A DNA stretch of 55,024 nucleotides from contig PWQX01000179.1 in assembly GCA_003556605.1 (NCBI GenBank), positions 1 to 55,024 of the forward strand, written 5' to 3'. The DNA comes from Spirochaetaceae bacterium. Its GTDB lineage: Bacteria; Spirochaetota; Spirochaetia; DSM-27196; SLAA01. This document shows positions 50,988-55,024 of this stretch, piece after piece. Position numbers and translations under genes: made by a program. Each line of letters starts with the position of its first letter. Position 1 is the stretch's first letter. The notes below the pieces were generated by a model. It was not told where the DNA came from. It did no database searches and saw only the letters and a list, made by a program, of their open reading frames with translations.

Positions 50988-53168
50988 CTATCCGACCTTA
51001 CCGTTCGCCACGCGCGCAGTCTTGATTGGTTGCCCGTCAACCTGCAGCTCACGACCGCCGACCTGTACCACGTGGTCACGCACCTCTATCGGTATCTGGA
51101 AGAACTCATCGATCGTCACCTGTGGGGGCGCGTCAGCCGGTGGAGGCATTCCCGCCGGCGTAACCCGCCTTCCCGGCTCGGCCTCCTCTACAAACAATAC
51201 CTCGACGATGTCCTCGTTGCTGTCCGGGTCTTCGGCGGCCAGCAGCATCCCCTCGCTATTCTCACCGCGCAGTTTGGCAGGCTTCAAATTCACCGCAAGG
51301 ATAATGGTACGCCCCTCGAGCTCTTCGGCAGTGTAGTGCCCCATGAGCCCCGAGACTATTTGGCGCGTCACACCGCCGCCGAGCTCTATCACCTCAATGA
51401 ACAGCTTGTCGGCCTTGGGGTGCGGGCGCACCTCGGTGATGCGCGCAGTCCGCAGCTCCAACTGCTTGAGAAAGCGCTCAGCCGGGCCGGCCTCACGCTC
51501 GCGCCGGTCGCGCTCGGCCCGCTCGGACTGGGTGCCGGAGAAACGCTGCTGCAACGCCGAGACGCGGTCATCCTCCAGCCGCTCAAACAGGATTTCGGGT
51601 TTGCCGACCTGGGTGAGACCGCCGACCGCTCCAAGCTCCGCCCAGGTGGGCTGCTCGATACCCAATAACCCGCCGATACGCTTCGCCGTCTGCGGAATGA
51701 ACGGCTCAACGAGCACCGCAAGGTCACGTATGAGGTACACCAAGCGAGAAAGCAGCGCATGGGTCCCTCTGGGGTCCTCCGTGCGGGTCTTCCAGGGCTC
51801 GGCGTTTTGAAACACGCGGTTTCCGTAACTCGCCAGGGCGAAGATCTTGCGAAACGCATCACGCAGCTTCGCTTGCTCCAACAGCGCGGTGATCTGCTCC
51901 TCGTGCTCGCGCACCGTCTGGAAGAACTCGTGGTTCTGATCTACCGGCAAAACCTCACCTCCAAAGTAGCGCGAGACAAAAGTAAGCGAGCGGTTAACGA
52001 GGTTCGAGAGATTGCCGATCAGCTCGCCGTTCACCTTCTCCTGGAAGTCCTGCCACGTAAACGTGAAGTCGGAGGTTTCGGGCCGATTGTAAAACATGTA
52101 GAAGCGCCAGACATCTGCGGGAATGCCGGTGTCGATCGCGTCGTTTCCGAATACGCCTACACCTTTGCTCTTAGAAAACTGCCCGGTCTCATAGTTGAGG
52201 TACTCGCTGGAGGACATTGTCTTTAACATGGTCCAGGGCTCGCCGGTGCCGAGCAGACTCGAGGGGAACACTACGGTATGAAATGGAATGTTGTCCTTTC
52301 CGATGAATTGGAACAGCTCCACCTCTTTCGAGTTCTTCCACCAGTCTTCCCAGCGATCGGTGTGGTTGGCGGTGATCGAGATGTAGCCGATCGGCGCGTC
52401 AAACCACACGTAGAACACTTTATCGCGGTAGTCTTCAAGCGGCACCGGGATCCCCCACTTCAAGTCACGCGTGATTGCGCGCTCCTTGAGCCCGTCGCGT
52501 ATCCATGCCTGCGTCATCTGCACCGCGTTACGCGACCAGTTGCCTTCCTCGGCGGCAACCGAGAGCCACTTCTGCAATCGCGGCAGAATCGCCGGCAAGT
52601 TGATGTACAAGTGCTTGGTTTGACGCATCTCGGGGATGGAGTCATCGATCGCACTGCGCGGGTTGATCAGCTCGGACGGATCCAAAAGCTTACCGCAGTC
52701 CTCGCACTGATCACCGCGCGCATCCTCATAGCCGCAGTGCGGACAGCTACCGCGCACGTAGCGGTCGGCTAGAAACATCTGCGAAATCGGCGAGTACAGC
52801 TGCTGAACGGTCTGCTCGGTGATGAATCCGTTCTCATAGAGCTTCAAGAAAATGCCCTGCGTGATCTCGGTGTGTTCCGGCGTTGAGGTACGGCCGAAAC
52901 GATCGAACGCGATATCGAACCAGCGATAGATCTCATCGTGGATTTGGTAGTATCGCGTGCAGAGCTCTTGCGGTGTTATTCCTTCCTCGCGAGCACGGGT
53001 CTCGGTCGCCGTGCCGTACTCATCGGTACCGCAGATATACAGCGTGTCATAGCCGCGCGACCGGCAAAACCGTGCAAACACATCTGCAGAAAGCACTTGG
53101 ATGAGGTTCCCAAGATGAGGGATGTTGTTGACGTAAGGCAGAGCCGAGGTAATGAGGCGCTTGTTCAT
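50988..53168 (-). CDS. metG: Methionyl-tRNA synthetase
   Basis: The class I synthetase starts TSALPYVNNIPHLGNL (HIGH-like motif), carries a zinc-knuckle segment CPHCGYEDARGDQCEDC and the KMSKS-like FSKSKG. A dimerising C-terminal tRNA-binding OB domain (FLKQLELRTARITEVRPHPKADKLFIEVIEL) ends the 726-residue protein. The ATG at 53168 matches the family N-terminus and sits seven bases after a good promoter. The FemAB gene follows 4 bases downstream. This gene and the adenylate cyclase are divergent across 177 bases. Confidence 0.97.
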   Translation of the reverse strand: MNKRLITSALPYVNNIPHLGNLIQVLSADVFARFCRSRGYDTLYICGTDEYGTATETRAREEGITPQELCTRYYQIHDEIYRWFDIAFDRFGRTSTPEHTEITQGIFLKLYENGFITEQTVQQLYSPISQMFLADRYVRGSCPHCGYEDARGDQCEDCGKLLDPSELINPRSAIDDSIPEMRQTKHLYINLPAILPRLQKWLSVAAEEGNWSRNAVQMTQAWIRDGLKERAITRDLKWGIPVPLEDYRDKVFYVWFDAPIGYISITANHTDRWEDWWKNSKEVELFQFIGKDNIPFHTVVFPSSLLGTGEPWTMLKTMSSSEYLNYETGQFSKSKGVGVFGNDAIDTGIPADVWRFYMFYNRPETSDFTFTWQDFQEKVNGELIGNLSNLVNRSLTFVSRYFGGEVLPVDQNHEFFQTVREHEEQITALLEQAKLRDAFRKIFALASYGNRVFQNAEPWKTRTEDPRGTHALLSRLVYLIRDLAVLVEPFIPQTAKRIGGLLGIEQPTWAELGAVGGLTQVGKPEILFERLEDDRVSALQQRFSGTQSERAERDRREREAGPAERFLKQLELRTARITEVRPHPKADKLFIEVIELGGGVTRQIVSGLMGHYTAEELEGRTIILAVNLKPAKLRGENSEGMLLAAEDPDSNEDIVEVLFVEEAEPGRRVTPAGMPPPADAPPQVTIDEFFQIPIEVRDHVVQVGGRELQVDGQPIKTARVANGKVG

Positions 53169-53175
53169 ACCGCCA

Positions 53176-53205
53176 ACTATAGGTTCGCCCGATTCCGCGT
53201 GTCAA
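53176..53205 (-). promoter_or_regulatory. Promoter of metG-femAB (predicted leaderless)
   Basis: Minus-strand TTGACA (revcomp 53200-53205), an 18-base spacer and TATAGT (revcomp 53176-53181) end seven bases before the metG ATG. Transcription would start at about the A of the ATG. Confidence 0.7.
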
Positions 53206-53263
53206 GCAGATGACCGGAGTGAAGCACGGCTATGATGGAATGCGTGCGCCGATGGTGATATTC

Positions 53264-53293
53264 TTGCGTTTAGCATCTCAGCCTAACTATACT
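53264..53293 (+). promoter_or_regulatory. Promoter of the adenylate cyclase gene
   Basis: TTGCGT (53264-53269), an 18-base spacer and TATACT (53288-53293) lie 52 bases before the ATG at 53346. No strong ribosome site is visible near the ATG. Confidence 0.5.
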
Positions 53294-53345
53294 TGTAGAA
53301 CATGCAGGTTATGAACAAGACAACGCTACGAAACGACGCTTTGCC

Positions 53346-55004
53346 ATGAGAGTTCGCTCGAAGATCCTGTTAGTGGTGCTGCCGGTCTTGGTGGCAACCA
53401 CCGTATTGGTCGGAGCCTCATCGTTCTTAGCCGCCACCAGCGGTATTACCCGCGTTACCGAAGACTTTCTGCGTTTTAAGGCGCGCCAGTTAGAGAACTA
53501 CGCTCAAGGGCAGTGGACCCTGCTGCTTGAGAGCGGGCTCGCCGACCGCAGTGACATGCGCCGCGCTGCCCGGCGCGGTGTCGAGTCGTACGCCGGATCG
53601 ATTCTCGAGCGTGAGACTGAGATGATTCTCGCCATCGATCGCGACGGTGAAGTCTCCATGGCCACACGAGACGTAGAACTGCACGATGACGAGCGCACGC
53701 GTCTGGTGGGGCTGGCGGAGGATGATGCACGCGAATTGGCGCAAATCACCGTGGGCGCGGTAGACCGCGTTGCCGCCGGGTTCTGGTTTGAGCCGTTTGA
53801 GCTGTACTACATCGTGAGCGAGGATCGCGCAACCTTCTTCGGCGATATTGACCGTATGGCTCGCCAAAGCGCATTGATTCTCATCGTGGCGGTTCTCGCG
53901 GGTGTCGGGGTGTTGTTTGCGCTCTCGGGCTATCTTACGAAACCGCTGCACCGGGTTGTACGCGCTATGACGGATATCATCTCCACCGGTGACCTCACCT
54001 CTCGAGTCGCGGTGCAATACCGCGATGAGATCGGCGCGCTCTCGCACACCTTCAACCTGATGATCGAAGAGCTGCAGCGAGCGTACGAGCAAATCAAGAG
54101 CTACGCCTTTGATGCGGTATTGTCGCAGAAGAAAGAGCAGCGAATCCGCAATATCTTTCAGAAATACGTTCCCCAAGACCTTATCAGCCGATTCTTCGAA
54201 AACCCTGAGGAGATGCTCGTCGGCGACAACCGCCGGTTGGCCATCCTCTTTTCGGATATCCGCGGTTTCACCGGCATCTCGGAGAATATGCGCCCGGATG
54301 AGCTCGTAACCTCACTCAACCGCTACTTCACCTACATGGTCGATACCATCATGGAGCATCACGGCATCGTCGATAAGTACATCGGCGACGCGATCATGGC
54401 ATTTTTCGGGGCCCCGGTCTCTAGCGGTGACGAACCCGATCAGGCGGTGCTGGCGGCACTCGGTATGACCGCAGCGCTCGGCCGGTTTAACGCCGAGCAG
54501 GTCGAGGCAAACACGCCGCCGTTCGAAATCGGAATTGGGATCGCCTTCGGAGAGGTCACCGTAGGTAACATCGGCACCGATCGCAAGATGGACTACACCG
54601 TGATCGGTGACGCCGCTAACGTTGCCTCACGGCTTGAAGGACTTACCAAGACATACCGCGTGCCGATTCTTGTGTCGGAGGACGTGCAGACACAGGTGAC
54701 TGGGGATATCCCATGGCGGCTCGTTGATACTGTTGCCGTTAAGGGCCGCAAGGCGGGGGTGCGATTGTACACGACGCTCCCCGATATGGGCCCCGCGGTT
54801 CGAGAGCGCTGGCAGCGCCACGACGCGGCGATGGAGCTCTACTACTCGCGCCGATTCCGCCAAGCGTCGGAGCAGTTCAAGCGCCTGCTAAACGAAGAGC
54901 CTGCAGATCACCTCGCCGAGCTCATGCTGCGGCGGGCGGACGCTTGCGTACAGAGCAATCCGGGCCCCGGGTGGACCGGTGTAGAAGTAATGACGGTCAA
55001 ATGA
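53346..55004 (+). CDS. HAMP-linked class III adenylate/guanylate cyclase
   Basis: An N-terminal membrane helix, a ~150-residue extracytoplasmic sensor, a second membrane helix (ALILIVAVLAGVGVLFALSGYL) and a HAMP segment lead to a short coiled coil and the cyclase homology domain. It carries AILFSDIRGFTGISENM (metal Asp), DKYIGDAIMAFFGAP (second metal Asp and substrate region) and YTVIGDAANVASRLEGL (Asn/Arg transition-state pair). The domain is complete and probably active, producing cAMP. About 75 residues follow it, with a TPR-like RRFRQASEQFKRLLNEEPADHLAELML. The stop overlaps an ATG (ATGA), starting the next gene. Confidence 0.93.
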   Translation: MRVRSKILLVVLPVLVATTVLVGASSFLAATSGITRVTEDFLRFKARQLENYAQGQWTLLLESGLADRSDMRRAARRGVESYAGSILERETEMILAIDRDGEVSMATRDVELHDDERTRLVGLAEDDARELAQITVGAVDRVAAGFWFEPFELYYIVSEDRATFFGDIDRMARQSALILIVAVLAGVGVLFALSGYLTKPLHRVVRAMTDIISTGDLTSRVAVQYRDEIGALSHTFNLMIEELQRAYEQIKSYAFDAVLSQKKEQRIRNIFQKYVPQDLISRFFENPEEMLVGDNRRLAILFSDIRGFTGISENMRPDELVTSLNRYFTYMVDTIMEHHGIVDKYIGDAIMAFFGAPVSSGDEPDQAVLAALGMTAALGRFNAEQVEANTPPFEIGIGIAFGEVTVGNIGTDRKMDYTVIGDAANVASRLEGLTKTYRVPILVSEDVQTQVTGDIPWRLVDTVAVKGRKAGVRLYTTLPDMGPAVRERWQRHDAAMELYYSRRFRQASEQFKRLLNEEPADHLAELMLRRADACVQSNPGPGWTGVEVMTVK

Positions 55005-55024
55005 TTCGATTGCGGCCATTGGTA
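55001..55024 (+). CDS. Start of a downstream gene, cut by the window end
   Basis: An ATG overlapping the cyclase stop (ATGA) opens a frame that reads MIRLRPLV to the last base. Only eight codons are visible, so nothing can be said of the product. The overlap style matches other gene pairs in this window. Confidence 0.35.

Noticed and set aside
1-55024. CRISPR arrays, tRNA genes, IS elements or prophage
   Set aside because: No regularly spaced repeats, no cloverleaf sequence, no transposase, integrase or phage structural protein among the translated frames.

Overview
This window comes from a moderately G+C-rich bacterial chromosome that is almost fully coding. The gene content points to a spirochaete, probably a free-living member of the Spirochaetales (inference). 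Indicators are a tandem pair of MptE/DUF115-type motility-associated glycosyltransferases, a trans-2-enoyl-CoA reductase of the Treponema TER (FabV) type, a DUF1015 protein, several TPR and degenerate-GGDEF membrane proteins with a spirochaetal look, and an endonuclease-type MutL. I see no rRNA, tRNA, CRISPR array, IS element or prophage gene. No gene-free stretch reaches 300 bases; the longest (about 25809-26037 and 53169-53345) hold promoters.

Layout. 1-6336 (+): 3' part of a large outer-membrane-like protein, arginine deiminase, a hairpin terminator and mutL. 6347-9250 (-): two TPR/coiled-coil envelope proteins. 9249-12230 (+): an overlapping three-gene unit encoding a membrane TPR protein with a decayed Mrr-like nuclease domain, a calcineurin-type phosphoesterase and a ParB-like DGNHR protein; I rate this the best candidate for an undescribed system. 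12241-12990 (-): a lipoprotein. 13077-17861 (-): operon nucleoside phosphorylase - recJ - M23 peptidase - rpsU, closed by a strong terminator. 17929-25808: HAD nucleotidase, recO (-), lon, VanY-like carboxypeptidase lipoprotein, DUF1015, a secreted CsgG-like protein and an FtsB-like protein (-).

26038-32414 (+) is a tightly coupled unit: a very acidic protein, a GAF/degenerate-GGDEF protein split by an A10 tract, and two Maf glycosyltransferase paralogues, read from a good TTGACA-17-TAGATT promoter. Its 3' end overlaps, on the opposite strand, the MEMO-family gene (amrB). 33242-34459 (+) encodes a second membrane protein with a dead GGDEF-like domain. 34464-40768 (-) reads fabV - rnz - ABC ATPase - permease - GldG - DUF4340. 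40922-49920 (+) is a long operon: hisD-like, folC, rqcH/NFACT, AMMECR1 (amrA), a membrane pseudokinase, murD and adenosine deaminase. 49871-53168 (-) is metG followed by a FemAB-type aminoacyltransferase, and 53346-55004 (+) is a HAMP-linked class III adenylate cyclase.

Themes. Envelope building (murD, FemAB, VanY, M23, FtsB-like, Maf), DNA repair (mutL, recJ, recO), protein quality control (lon, rqcH) and signalling with many degenerate domains recur. Neighbouring genes are very often joined by TAATG, TGATG, ATGA or GTGA overlaps. Several promoters place the -10 box 6-8 bases before the start codon, which predicts leaderless mRNAs, clearest for metG.
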